In this document: positions 1 to 7,312 of the stretch, one piece after another
Layout: each line of letters opens with the position of its first letter
Position numbering within the stretch: the stretch's first letter is position 1
NCBI GenBank assembly: GCA_016865955.1
Contig: VGNW01000066.1
Span: forward strand, 1 to 10,851
DNA from: Chloroflexota bacterium
GTDB lineage: Bacteria; Chloroflexota; Dehalococcoidia; SZUA-161
DNA length: 10,851 nucleotides
Reading direction: 5' to 3'
Program-made: the position numbers and the translations under genes
Notes under the pieces: model-generated
Told to the model about the DNA's origin: nothing
Databases searched by the model: none
The model's input: the letters and a program-made list of their open reading frames with translations, nothing else

Positions 1-89
1 TAATATGCAGTAAAGTTGCGGGGTTAGAAACACCACTGTTTCGAGGCGAGTCAAGCTGTTTAGCTTTATTCGAGAGGGGGCAGGCGGCT

Positions 90-752
90 ATGAAAACGAC
101 GAGATTACTAGTAGTGGATGACGAAGCTCTATTCAGAGAGCTTTTATGCCGCACTCTGGCAGCGGAGCCCGGGCTGGAGGTGGTAGGAGTCGCCGGAGAT
201 GGGGAAACCGCCGTCCGCCTTGCCCGGCAGGACAAACCGGATGTGGTGATTATGGACATTGAGATGCCGGGGAAACTGGATGGAATCGAAGCTGCTTTAC
301 AGATTAAGAAGGAAAAGCCGCAAACCGGAATAGTAATCCTGTCTGCGCACAGCGAAAGACGCTATGTAACGAGTCTGCCTCTGGAGGACATTCATGGCTG
401 GGCTTATCTATTAAAACAAACAGCGCCCGACCTCGCTACAGTCGTGAGAGCCATCCAGGGTAGTAAGGCTGGTATGGTCGTATTGGACCCCACAGTAGTA
501 GCAGGATTGCGACCCAGACAAGGCTCGGCAGTTGCGAGATTAAATCCAAGGCATCAAGAGGTGCTTGAACTGCTGGCGCAGGGCTACAGCAACGCCGCCA
601 TAGCACAATTGCTGAAGCTGTCCCGAAAATCGGTTGAGACTTATATAAACGCTATTTATCAGGAATTGCACCTCTCCCACGAGCAGGATATCCACGCTAG
701 AGTCAAAGCCACCCTCCTCTATCTGGAAAGCTCCAAGAGCCGTCAAGGATAG
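90..752 (+). CDS. NarL/FixJ-type response regulator (REC + LuxR-type HTH)
   Basis: This is a cytoplasmic two-component transcription regulator of 220 aa, the usual length for the NarL family. The receiver domain covers about residues 4-125. It has the acidic pair D10/D11, the phospho-acceptor D56 in IMDIEMPG, the switch serine S85 in ILSAHS and the conserved lysine K109. A linker leads to a LuxR/GerE-type helix-turn-helix at about 150-210, with the recognisable LNPRHQEVLELLAQGYSN start and the recognition helix around SRKSVETYINAIYQ. The ATG at 90 is preceded by a GA/G-rich stretch (GAGAGGGGGC) that can serve as ribosome binding site. NarL-type regulators pair with HisKA_3/HPK7 kinases, and such a kinase is encoded convergently about 400 bp downstream, so the two probably form a system. 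The DNA targets are unknown. The family call is secure; the pairing is inferred. Confidence 0.93.
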   Translation: MKTTRLLVVDDEALFRELLCRTLAAEPGLEVVGVAGDGETAVRLARQDKPDVVIMDIEMPGKLDGIEAALQIKKEKPQTGIVILSAHSERRYVTSLPLEDIHGWAYLLKQTAPDLATVVRAIQGSKAGMVVLDPTVVAGLRPRQGSAVARLNPRHQEVLELLAQGYSNAAIAQLLKLSRKSVETYINAIYQELHLSHEQDIHARVKATLLYLESSKSRQG

Positions 753-854
753 ACGAGGATAAATCGTCAGGCTAGCACTATGTTATCCTTCCGCAGACCA
801 GCTACTCTTTCTATGACTATAAAAGGCGTGAGCCTATCCGCGGAGAGACATAGG

Positions 855-1223
855 ATGTACCGGGTTATTGTTGCCGATGACGAGGCTGAGTTTCGCGACT
901 GGCTTAAATCCTTGCTGGACGGCAGCGAGGATTTTCAGATGGTGGGAGAAGCCAGCACAGGTTCTGAAGCGGTTCACCTTATCCCGTTGCTATTGCCGGA
1001 TCTGGTTATCGCCGACATGTACATGCCGGAACCGGACGGACTGGAGGTTGCCAGATATGTACAACGGCATTTCTCCAGTATTAAGGCAATACTTGTGAGC
1101 GCATATGAGGAGCGTGTATACGAAAGACTGGCAAAAGACGAGGGAGCGCTTGCATTCATACCCAAGGCTAAATTTTCTCTGGATGTTCTGCGCCAGGCCC
1201 TGCGAGGGGCAGCAAAGCCATAA
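855..1223 (+). CDS. Stand-alone receiver domain protein (CheY-like response regulator)
   Basis: This is a single-domain response regulator of 122 aa from the preferred start at 855. It shows the acidic pair D8/D9 in VADDE, phospho-acceptor D54 in IADMYMPEPDG, switch serine S82 in LVSAYEE and conserved lysine K104 in FIPKAK. There is no output domain: the protein ends just after the last receiver helix. An in-frame ATG at 780 would add 25 residues that match nothing in receivers. The ATG at 855 has GGAGAG at 842-847 with a 7-nt gap and begins exactly at the first receiver strand, so I prefer it. The gene lies about 100 bp after the NarL-type regulator on the same strand and is probably co-transcribed. 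It may be a phosphate sink or an intermediate for the PAS kinase. Its last 56 bp overlap the 3' end of that kinase gene on the other strand. Confidence 0.88.
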   Translation: MYRVIVADDEAEFRDWLKSLLDGSEDFQMVGEASTGSEAVHLIPLLLPDLVIADMYMPEPDGLEVARYVQRHFSSIKAILVSAYEERVYERLAKDEGALAFIPKAKFSLDVLRQALRGAAKP

Positions 1224-3540
1224 CTTCAGTACCCTCACCCAGTGCGCTCTGGATGATACACCTGCCTCCAACTACTTCAGCGTAGTCCTGCATCATCATT
1301 ATCCCTCGCCCACCCGAAGCGCTTGGCATATCAAACCCCTGAGCATTGTCCCGCAGGGTAAGGCATAACCATTCTTTTGAGGGCTGCCTCAATCTTATAA
1401 CCACCTTGCCGGCCTTGGTGTGCTTGACCACATTCGTCAGAGCTTCTTCAGCTACACGATATGCCGCAAGGCGTGTCTGTTCCGCAATAAGTTGAGGATT
1501 GCTTCTCTCCTGATGTGTTAGCTCCTCATCCACTTCCATTTCAATATCGAGAGTGGTCTCAAACTGGTCTCCCAGCGATTGCAGAGCCGCCACTAGACCG
1601 CGGCGAAGGATGGAAGGATAAAGACGATGACTTATAGGCCTCACATGGTTGTCTATCAGCTCGCTGAGCTTTTGACGCAAGTCTTTTATTTCCCTGGACA
1701 GCTCTCCTTGTGTCTCCGTGCGTTCCAACTCGGTCAGGCGATGAAGTAGAATAATCAGCCTGTTCTGCACCGAGCCATGAAGCTGTTGCGCTATTTCCCG
1801 TCGCACGGATTCCTGAGCCGCTATAATCCTCTGCAATGAAAGCTGAAGCCCTTCTGCCCTGGCCAGAGCAGCCGCATGTTCTACTCGTTCCTTTTCTGCT
1901 ATCTTGCGCTCGGTTATATCGCGAAAATTGGCAAGTACGCCGCCTACAATCGGATCATCCAGGAAGTTCCTCACAATGACCTCGAGTGTACGCCATGAGC
2001 CGTCTCTATGCTGTGCACGAAGCTCTCCTTGAAATGCAGCCCCCGGTTTCTCAATCAATTCAGCGAAGGCTTTCATGGCATCCGTCATATCATCCGGGTG
2101 GATAAAAACAAATGCGTTAGTACCCTTGTGCGCTTCAAGCTTGTACCCCAGCACTCGTTCGATCGAGGGACTTTGGTACATGATGTTCCCTTTTGCATCC
2201 AGGATGGAAACATCATCCAGCGAGTTTTCAATCATAACCCTGAAATGTTCTTCCCTTTGTTTCAGAGCCTCCTCGGCGCGATGGCGCTCGGTCACATCGC
2301 GGTAGTTGATGACAATACCTCTAACCGCCGGGTTTTCAAGAAGATTATTCGCAGTAGCTTCCATAATTCTCCATGTGCCATCTTTATGGAGAAAACGCAC
2401 CGATGCCGGCACAGCCTGCATGTGATATTTGGACAGTCTCTGAAAGATTCTCGCAACATTCTTCATATCGCCCGGATGTATGTACTCAATGGCCTTCTTG
2501 CCTATCAATTCTTCAGGCTTATATCCCAGAATCCTCTCTGCCGACGGGCTCTCATATACTATTGTGTAGTCCTCATTCAGAACAGCAATACCATCCAATG
2601 AGTTTTCTATAAGCGAACGGAAGTGCTCTTCTCTAGCTTTAAGCGCTTCCTCAGCCTGCTTGCGCTCAGTTATGTCCCGGGCGTTTACCACAAATCCCAT
2701 AACCGATGGGTCATTAACCATATTGTTGGTGACACCCTCAATGACCCTCCAGGAGCCATCCTTATGTCTGAAACGGACTTCCATAGCTGCAGGGCGACCT
2801 GAGTTTTGCATGAAACTATCGAAATTATCGGTGATGTACTGCACATCGTCGGGCGAGAAAAATTCGAGCACGCTTCTTCCGACTATCTCATCCGGTTTGT
2901 ACCCGAGTGTCCGTTCTACAGACGGACTAACATAGCGCGCAGTCAGGTCTGCGTTGGTAATCAGGCTGATGTCCATAGAGTTATCTATAAGTGCCCGGAA
3001 ATTCTCCTCCCTCTCTTTGAGCGCATCCTCAGCCCGCTTACGTTTCGTGATGTCCCTTAAAACAGCAACTAATGTTTTAGGGTTATCTTGAGCATCCCTT
3101 ATTACCGAAGCTGCGAAACTGATGGCGATTTCCTTGCCATCTTTATTCACCGCGCCGATATCAATATGCTCGGTAATCCCCTTCTCCAGAAGCTCCTTCA
3201 AGGCATCGCCAGCTTTTTTTATGTCTCTGGGGCTGCGATATGTAGGCAACTCAAGAACTGCTTTTCCCACAAGCTCATCCGCTTTAAATCCCAGAAGCTT
3301 CTCTACCGTCTTGTTGACATATATAACTTTGCCATCCATGTTCACGAACATGACTCCATCGGGCATATCTTCGATGGCTGCGGTCTTCACGCGCTTGCGC
3401 TGCTGCGGCATTTCTTTCACGTTACTGCCCTTGCCGCTGGAGCGCTCATCGCAGGCTAAACGCTTATGATTATTTTGAGATTCTCGTACGAGCTTTTCTT
3501 TGGTCTTTCCGGAGTATTTCTTCGCCGAGGCTTTTCTCAT
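1168..3540 (-). CDS. Soluble multi-PAS sensor histidine kinase (HisKA_3/NarX-like class)
   Basis: Cytoplasmic sensor kinase of 790 aa from the preferred start. After a basic N-terminal stretch come four PAS domains at about residues 54-165, 184-292, 310-418 and 436-544. Each ends in a DIT/DVT motif and is joined to the next by a charged helical linker of the ERKxAEEALKxREEHF type. A dimerisation/phospho-acceptor region follows, with the likely histidine H588 in REIAQQLHGSVQ. The ATPase domain has an N-box (EEALTNVVKH, N703), a G1 box DNAQGFD (731-737) and a G2 box GGRGIMMM. I see no transmembrane segment, so it probably senses an internal cue such as redox state or a ligand. The open frame extends to an ATG at 3654, but that lies in the T-tract of the upstream terminator and upstream of the predicted promoter. 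The ATG at 3540 has GGGGA just ahead of it. The likely partners are the two convergent response regulators. Confidence 0.9.
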   Translation of the reverse strand: MRKASAKKYSGKTKEKLVRESQNNHKRLACDERSSGKGSNVKEMPQQRKRVKTAAIEDMPDGVMFVNMDGKVIYVNKTVEKLLGFKADELVGKAVLELPTYRSPRDIKKAGDALKELLEKGITEHIDIGAVNKDGKEIAISFAASVIRDAQDNPKTLVAVLRDITKRKRAEDALKEREENFRALIDNSMDISLITNADLTARYVSPSVERTLGYKPDEIVGRSVLEFFSPDDVQYITDNFDSFMQNSGRPAAMEVRFRHKDGSWRVIEGVTNNMVNDPSVMGFVVNARDITERKQAEEALKAREEHFRSLIENSLDGIAVLNEDYTIVYESPSAERILGYKPEELIGKKAIEYIHPGDMKNVARIFQRLSKYHMQAVPASVRFLHKDGTWRIMEATANNLLENPAVRGIVINYRDVTERHRAEEALKQREEHFRVMIENSLDDVSILDAKGNIMYQSPSIERVLGYKLEAHKGTNAFVFIHPDDMTDAMKAFAELIEKPGAAFQGELRAQHRDGSWRTLEVIVRNFLDDPIVGGVLANFRDITERKIAEKERVEHAAALARAEGLQLSLQRIIAAQESVRREIAQQLHGSVQNRLIILLHRLTELERTETQGELSREIKDLRQKLSELIDNHVRPISHRLYPSILRRGLVAALQSLGDQFETTLDIEMEVDEELTHQERSNPQLIAEQTRLAAYRVAEEALTNVVKHTKAGKVVIRLRQPSKEWLCLTLRDNAQGFDMPSASGGRGIMMMQDYAEVVGGRCIIQSALGEGTEVMALLPLAGPGAEHPEKI

Positions 3541-3611
3541 GGTCAATCCCCGCACCCGAACAAGGTTATCCTGTGAAACCAGCTCAAAAAGTGAAACCTG
3601 AGGTAGCGCAG

Positions 3612-3640
3612 ATGATAGCAAAAATATCCCCCAAAAGCAA
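3612..3640 (-). promoter_or_regulatory. Predicted sigma70 promoter of the PAS kinase gene
   Basis: Read on the minus strand, TTGCTT (3640-3635), a 17-nt spacer and TATCAT (3617-3612) resemble -35 and -10 hexamers. A TG one base ahead of the -10 gives an extended -10 element (TGCTATCAT). Transcription would start near 3605, leaving a leader of about 65 nt before the ATG at 3540. The promoter sits directly downstream of the terminator at 3659-3688, so the kinase can be transcribed separately from the catabolic operon. This is a prediction from hexamer matches and spacing only. Confidence 0.6.
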
Positions 3641-3649
3641 CTCGAGAGC

Positions 3650-3690
3650 CTCAAAAAGAATCAGCCAGCCCGGCCGGGCTGGCTGATTAC
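3650..3690 (-). terminator. Rho-independent terminator of the acyl-CoA dehydrogenase operon
   Basis: A perfect 30-bp palindrome at 3659-3688 (arm AATCAGCCAGCCCGG) can form a very GC-rich stem. On the minus strand a T-rich run (TTCTTTTT, overlapping the end of the palindrome) follows at once. It lies 35 bp after the stop codon of the last dehydrogenase gene. It therefore ends the minus-strand operon and insulates the kinase gene. No comparable T-run follows on the plus strand. Confidence 0.9.
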
Positions 3691-3723
3691 GTCCACTTCT
3701 ATTATTCTGTAAAGCTCTATTTT

Positions 3724-4863
3724 TTACGAAACCAGGCCTATCTTGGTAGCTACTATCTCCTTCCAGTAATCGGTGCTGCCGTAGCGGATATCGGCAGCCT
3801 TTGCCCTTCTGAAGTAGAGCGGGATGTCATGCTCCCTGCTGGTTCCGATAGCGCCGTGCAATAATACCCCCTTCTCCGTGAGCCATTTGTACCTTTCATT
3901 CACATAGGCTTTCGCCATGGCGACCTCTTTTTCGCTGGGAAGGCCCTCGGATTCCAGCCACGCTGCCTGATAGACGATGTAGCGACTGGTCTGCATAGCA
4001 GTCCACATGTCAGCCATGATATGTTGAAGCGCCTGGAATGCCCCGATGGGCCTGTCGTACTGCACCCTTTCCTTGGAATAGGCCACCGTCATCTCCACCG
4101 CAGCCTGCATGCCTCCGATGGACTCGGCACACTTAGCAATAGCGCCTCTTCTCATAACATTATCTACTATAGTCCAACCATTATCCAGCTTACCGAGCAT
4201 GTTCTTCTTGGGCACGGAGACATTCTTAAACTGCACCTCGCACAGCTTCTCCATGCCGATGGTGGGCATCACTTCCACATGTACCCCGTGCGATTTGGCG
4301 TCCACTATGAAAACGGTGACACCGTCCTCCGGCGCAGGTCCTTTACCGGTTCGGGCGACGCAGAGTAGGTAATTAGCCACATTAGCCATCTCAACGAAGA
4401 CCTTCGTCCCGTCAAGCACATAGTGGTCACCTTTGGCTGTCGCCTTCACGGTAATTCCCGAGGCATCGAACAGACCGTTGGATTCGAGATGAGCCATGGT
4501 GAATATAAGCGCCCCGCCGGCTATCCCGTGCAGGAACTCCTTCTTCTGCTCTTCAGTTCCGGCATCAATGACAGGGAGAGCGCCCTCGACAACAGTACAT
4601 ACAAATGGACCGGGCAGGATGTTTCTCCCCATTTCTTCGAGGAGAATGGTAAAGTCCTGAAAGGTCATCCCCTGACCGCCATATTTTTCGGGGATAACCA
4701 TTCCCTGCCATCCCAGATCAGCCATCTTTTTCCAGATTTCAGGCGAGTGCCCTTTACTGTCCTCTTCGAGATCTCTTACCTTTTTCTTGGGACATTCTGC
4801 AGCCAGAAAGTCCCTGGCTGCCTTTCTCAGCATTTCCTGTTCTTCGGTGAAGGCTATATCCAT
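3724..4863 (-). CDS. Acyl-CoA dehydrogenase family protein, probable small (non-catalytic) subunit of a heteromeric enzyme
   Basis: Flavin-dependent acyl-CoA dehydrogenase fold, 379 aa, full length. The N-terminal helical domain begins MDIAFTEEQEMLRKAARDF. The beta domain is at about 120-225 and the C-terminal helical domain follows. It keeps the arginine and glutamine usually contacting FAD from the neighbouring chain (R266 in KERVQYDRPIG, Q277 in FQALQH). The usual catalytic glutamate before GTS is replaced: the local sequence is RYGSTDYWK with Y361 at that place. The alternative helix-G glutamate is also missing (NVMRRGA). The TEPxAGSD motif is replaced by AHLESNG (124-130). Such a chain is expected as partner of a catalytic one, as in PimC/PimD or FadE26/FadE27, and the 395-aa chain encoded just upstream fits that role. 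The start ATG at 4863 has AAGGAGC ahead. Family call is secure; the heteromer is inferred. Confidence 0.88.
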   Translation of the reverse strand: MDIAFTEEQEMLRKAARDFLAAECPKKKVRDLEEDSKGHSPEIWKKMADLGWQGMVIPEKYGGQGMTFQDFTILLEEMGRNILPGPFVCTVVEGALPVIDAGTEEQKKEFLHGIAGGALIFTMAHLESNGLFDASGITVKATAKGDHYVLDGTKVFVEMANVANYLLCVARTGKGPAPEDGVTVFIVDAKSHGVHVEVMPTIGMEKLCEVQFKNVSVPKKNMLGKLDNGWTIVDNVMRRGAIAKCAESIGGMQAAVEMTVAYSKERVQYDRPIGAFQALQHIMADMWTAMQTSRYIVYQAAWLESEGLPSEKEVAMAKAYVNERYKWLTEKGVLLHGAIGTSREHDIPLYFRRAKAADIRYGSTDYWKEIVATKIGLVS

Positions 4864-4896
4864 CTCAGTGCTCCTTTTGTCTGTAATACGCTTGGT

Positions 4897-6084
4897 TTAC
4901 TTCATTCTGGGCAGACCCAGTCCGTACCAGGCGATAATATTTCTCTGTATCTCGTTGGTGCCCATAGCTATGAACAGCACGAACGATTGTTGATACCATT
5001 TCTCGTACCAGCCATCCAGGGGTGCCCATCTGGAACGCTTTACCTGACCGTAGGGACCGAGAATATCGGTTCCCAGCCAGGCGAGCCGTTCCTGCAACTC
5101 GCTCGCCAGTATGTGGACACCTGAAGCCTCGAAGCCAGCCATCTCGTTCCTGCTCTGTGCATCTGCTATCCTGTAGCCGAGGCTGCGCAGCGCCTCAATC
5201 TCACAAGCCATTTGAGCCAGCCTGCTTCGAATCAGGGGGTCCTTAGCCAGTAGCTTACCGCCCACTTTGGTCTCATTACTGTACTTCACAAGCTCTTCAA
5301 GCTGCCTCAGCATCATCATTATGGCTCCGAGGCTGGACCTCTCGAAGCCCGCCAGAAGCTGAGTCACCTGCCATCCCTTATTCTCCTCGCCTACCACATT
5401 TTCCACAGGTACACGCACATCGTCAAGAAAGACCTCGTTGTAAACGTGAGCCTGGTCCATGTAATAAAGCGGTTTCACGGTTACACCGGGTGACTTCATA
5501 TCCAGCAGTATGAAGGTAATGCCCATCTGCTTCTTGGGAGCATTAGGATCGGTGCGCACCAGAGCGAACGCCCAGTGAGCGCGGTGAGCGCCGGTGCTCC
5601 ATATCTTCTGTCCGTTTATCACATAATGGTCGCCCTTCTTCACCGCCGATGTGGATAGCGCCGCCAAATCCGAACCGGCATTAGGCTCGCTCCACAGCTC
5701 GCACCACTGGACTTCGCCGGAGCCGATACCCGGGAGAAATCTCTTAAGCAGCTTTTCATTGCCCACACCCAGCAGTGTCGGGGCGAGCATCTCCGGCCCG
5801 AAGATGTCTATTCCGGGCAAGTCATAATAGCCCCTCGCCTCGGCGAAGAACACCTTGTCCATAATTGTGCCCTTGCCCCCGTATTCGGGAGGCCAGCCGA
5901 TGGAGATCCATCCCCGTTTGGCGAATTCTCTGGCACAGTAAAGGTGATATCGCCAGCCTTCGTCTGTATCGTATATACTCTCCAGACCTGCGAAACCTTT
6001 GGGCTTTTTCTTTTCCAATTCCTTGCAGACATCGTAAAACTCTTGCCTGAGCTTCACCTGCTCATCTGTCAGTTTGAAATCCAC
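4897..6084 (-). CDS. Acyl-CoA dehydrogenase, probable large (catalytic) subunit, PimC/FadE26-like
   Basis: Acyl-CoA dehydrogenase of 395 aa. The flavin-binding motif WSEPNAGSD is at 131-139 and the second beta-domain motif IWSTGAH at 161-167. The C-terminus reads FIAMGTNEIQRNIIAWYGLGLPR in pieces from 371: the usual catalytic glutamate before GT is M374. A glutamate is instead present in GFERSSLG (E248), at the helix-G position used by isovaleryl-CoA dehydrogenase and by FadE26-type chains. The region that normally carries the FAD-binding RxxFGxPI motif is different (NETKVGGKLLAKDP), again as in large subunits of heteromeric dehydrogenases. The start is a GTG at 6084, with AAGGAGG six nt ahead. 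The gap to the small-subunit gene is only 33 bp, so the two are co-translated neighbours. The substrate is unknown: pimeloyl-CoA-like dicarboxylyl, cyclic and long-chain CoA esters are possible. Confidence 0.9.
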   Translation of the reverse strand: MDFKLTDEQVKLRQEFYDVCKELEKKKPKGFAGLESIYDTDEGWRYHLYCAREFAKRGWISIGWPPEYGGKGTIMDKVFFAEARGYYDLPGIDIFGPEMLAPTLLGVGNEKLLKRFLPGIGSGEVQWCELWSEPNAGSDLAALSTSAVKKGDHYVINGQKIWSTGAHRAHWAFALVRTDPNAPKKQMGITFILLDMKSPGVTVKPLYYMDQAHVYNEVFLDDVRVPVENVVGEENKGWQVTQLLAGFERSSLGAIMMMLRQLEELVKYSNETKVGGKLLAKDPLIRSRLAQMACEIEALRSLGYRIADAQSRNEMAGFEASGVHILASELQERLAWLGTDILGPYGQVKRSRWAPLDGWYEKWYQQSFVLFIAMGTNEIQRNIIAWYGLGLPRMK

Positions 6085-6158
6085 TTCGAGCCTCCTTAAT
6101 TACGGCTTACCTTAACTCTCATCCGCCGCCACAGGAAACCCTCGTCTGTTAATCTGCC

Positions 6159-7280
6159 TTATCTGGGCAGGCGCTTTACAATCAATTCTCTCTGAATTTC
6201 CGATGTGCCTTCCAGCAGCTCATACATCTTGGCATCCCTGAACAGGCGCTCAATCTTGTACTCCTTGCTGATTCCGTAGGCACCGTGCACCTGCATGCCC
6301 CACCTGCACACATCCACCGCAGTAGAGGTCACAAACAGCTTGGTGATAGCCATATCCTTTATCGTGTCTTTGCCCTCGTCCTTCATAAAGGCACCCCTAT
6401 AGACCAGCCAGCGCGATGCCTCGAGCCGTGACGCCATTTCAGCCAGCAGCCAGTGAATAGCCTGTAAATCGAAGATGGGCTCATCGAAGTGCATCCGGTG
6501 CATGGCATATTTGATAGCCTCCTCCAGCGAAGCCTGCATAAGCCCCACACACTGGGCACTCAGGCAAAGCTTGCCTATGGTCATGGCGTCCTTAAGTGCA
6601 TCGAACTTGCCACCCTTGCCTCCCATCAGGTGGTCCTTGGGCACGTGCACATCCTCGAAAAACACATCGGAAAGGTCTGTACCCCTCAGCCCCAGTTTAT
6701 CCATCTTAGGGCCAGTGGAGAACCCTTTTCTATCGGCCTCCACAAAGAATAGGCTGATATCTCCTTCGAGCTTGGCAAAGACGCACATGACATCAGCCCA
6801 AGGGGCATTGGTGATGAATCTCTTGACACCGTTTATGATATAGCCGTCTTTGACTTCTTTCGCCGTGGTCTTAATCATCTTTGGGTTCGAGCCCGTGTCC
6901 GGCTCGGTGAAACCGAAACAACCGACCTTCTTGGCATCACAAATCGGAATCATCCACTGCTTCTTCTGCGCCTCAGTGGCCAGTTTATTGAATCTGTCGT
7001 TCACCACATGCTGCAGTTGTAAGTGTATGGCCATGGGAGCCAGCACCTTGGCAATCTCTTCCAGAGCCAGCACCAGACTCACATAGTCAGCACCCGCGCC
7101 GCCATACTTCGGGTCGAACGGTATTCCATAGAGATTCATGTCAGCCAGCTTAGGCCGAATCTCATGGGGGAAGTTGTTCTGCTTGTCCATTATGTCCACA
7201 AGAGGCGTCAACTCGGCCTCTGCGAACTTCCTGACCGACTTCTGGAACATTTCCTGCTGTTCGGTTAAGTTGAAATCCAC
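6159..7280 (-). CDS. Acyl-CoA dehydrogenase (canonical, catalytic)
   Basis: FAD-dependent acyl-CoA dehydrogenase of 373 aa that introduces a 2,3-double bond into an acyl-CoA, normally passing electrons to electron-transfer flavoprotein. It has all standard features: N-terminal helical domain (LTEQQEMFQKSVRKFAEAEL), flavin motif FTEPDTGSN (124-132, with N where D is usual), WADVM-type second beta motif, FAD-contacting R262 in HRMHFDEPI, and catalytic E357 in LLEGTSEIQR. It is therefore likely a self-sufficient homotetramer, unlike the next two dehydrogenases in the operon. The start is GTG at 7280 with GGGAGGA ahead, and the protein begins MDFNLTEQQ as expected. It lies 32 bp after the BcrB-like gene and 74 bp before the next dehydrogenase gene. 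Substrate cannot be read from sequence; a product or substrate of the Fe-S enzyme is the natural guess. Confidence 0.93.
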   Translation of the reverse strand: MDFNLTEQQEMFQKSVRKFAEAELTPLVDIMDKQNNFPHEIRPKLADMNLYGIPFDPKYGGAGADYVSLVLALEEIAKVLAPMAIHLQLQHVVNDRFNKLATEAQKKQWMIPICDAKKVGCFGFTEPDTGSNPKMIKTTAKEVKDGYIINGVKRFITNAPWADVMCVFAKLEGDISLFFVEADRKGFSTGPKMDKLGLRGTDLSDVFFEDVHVPKDHLMGGKGGKFDALKDAMTIGKLCLSAQCVGLMQASLEEAIKYAMHRMHFDEPIFDLQAIHWLLAEMASRLEASRWLVYRGAFMKDEGKDTIKDMAITKLFVTSTAVDVCRWGMQVHGAYGISKEYKIERLFRDAKMYELLEGTSEIQRELIVKRLPR

Positions 7281-7312
7281 TGCTTGCTTCCTCCCTTTTA
7301 ATTTGTTATAGC

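Noticed and set aside
27..70. Two tiny hairpins (27-42 and 53-66) and a possible -10-like TTTATT ahead of the first regulator
   Set aside because: Stems of only 5-6 bp occur by chance and no -35 element is found at proper spacing. The promoter may lie left of the window.
780..854. N-terminal extension of the stand-alone receiver from the ATG at 780
   Set aside because: It adds 25 residues unlike any receiver, its ATG lacks a well-placed ribosome site, and the ATG at 855 has one and starts at the first receiver strand.
2008..2601. A 197-codon open frame on the plus strand inside the kinase gene
   Set aside because: It is antisense to the clear PAS domains, shows no recognisable motif, and the repeated PAS coding sequence explains its presence as a shadow frame.
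4423..5124. A 233-codon plus-strand open frame across two acyl-CoA dehydrogenase genes
   Set aside because: It runs antisense over the junction of two well-supported genes and has no protein-family features.
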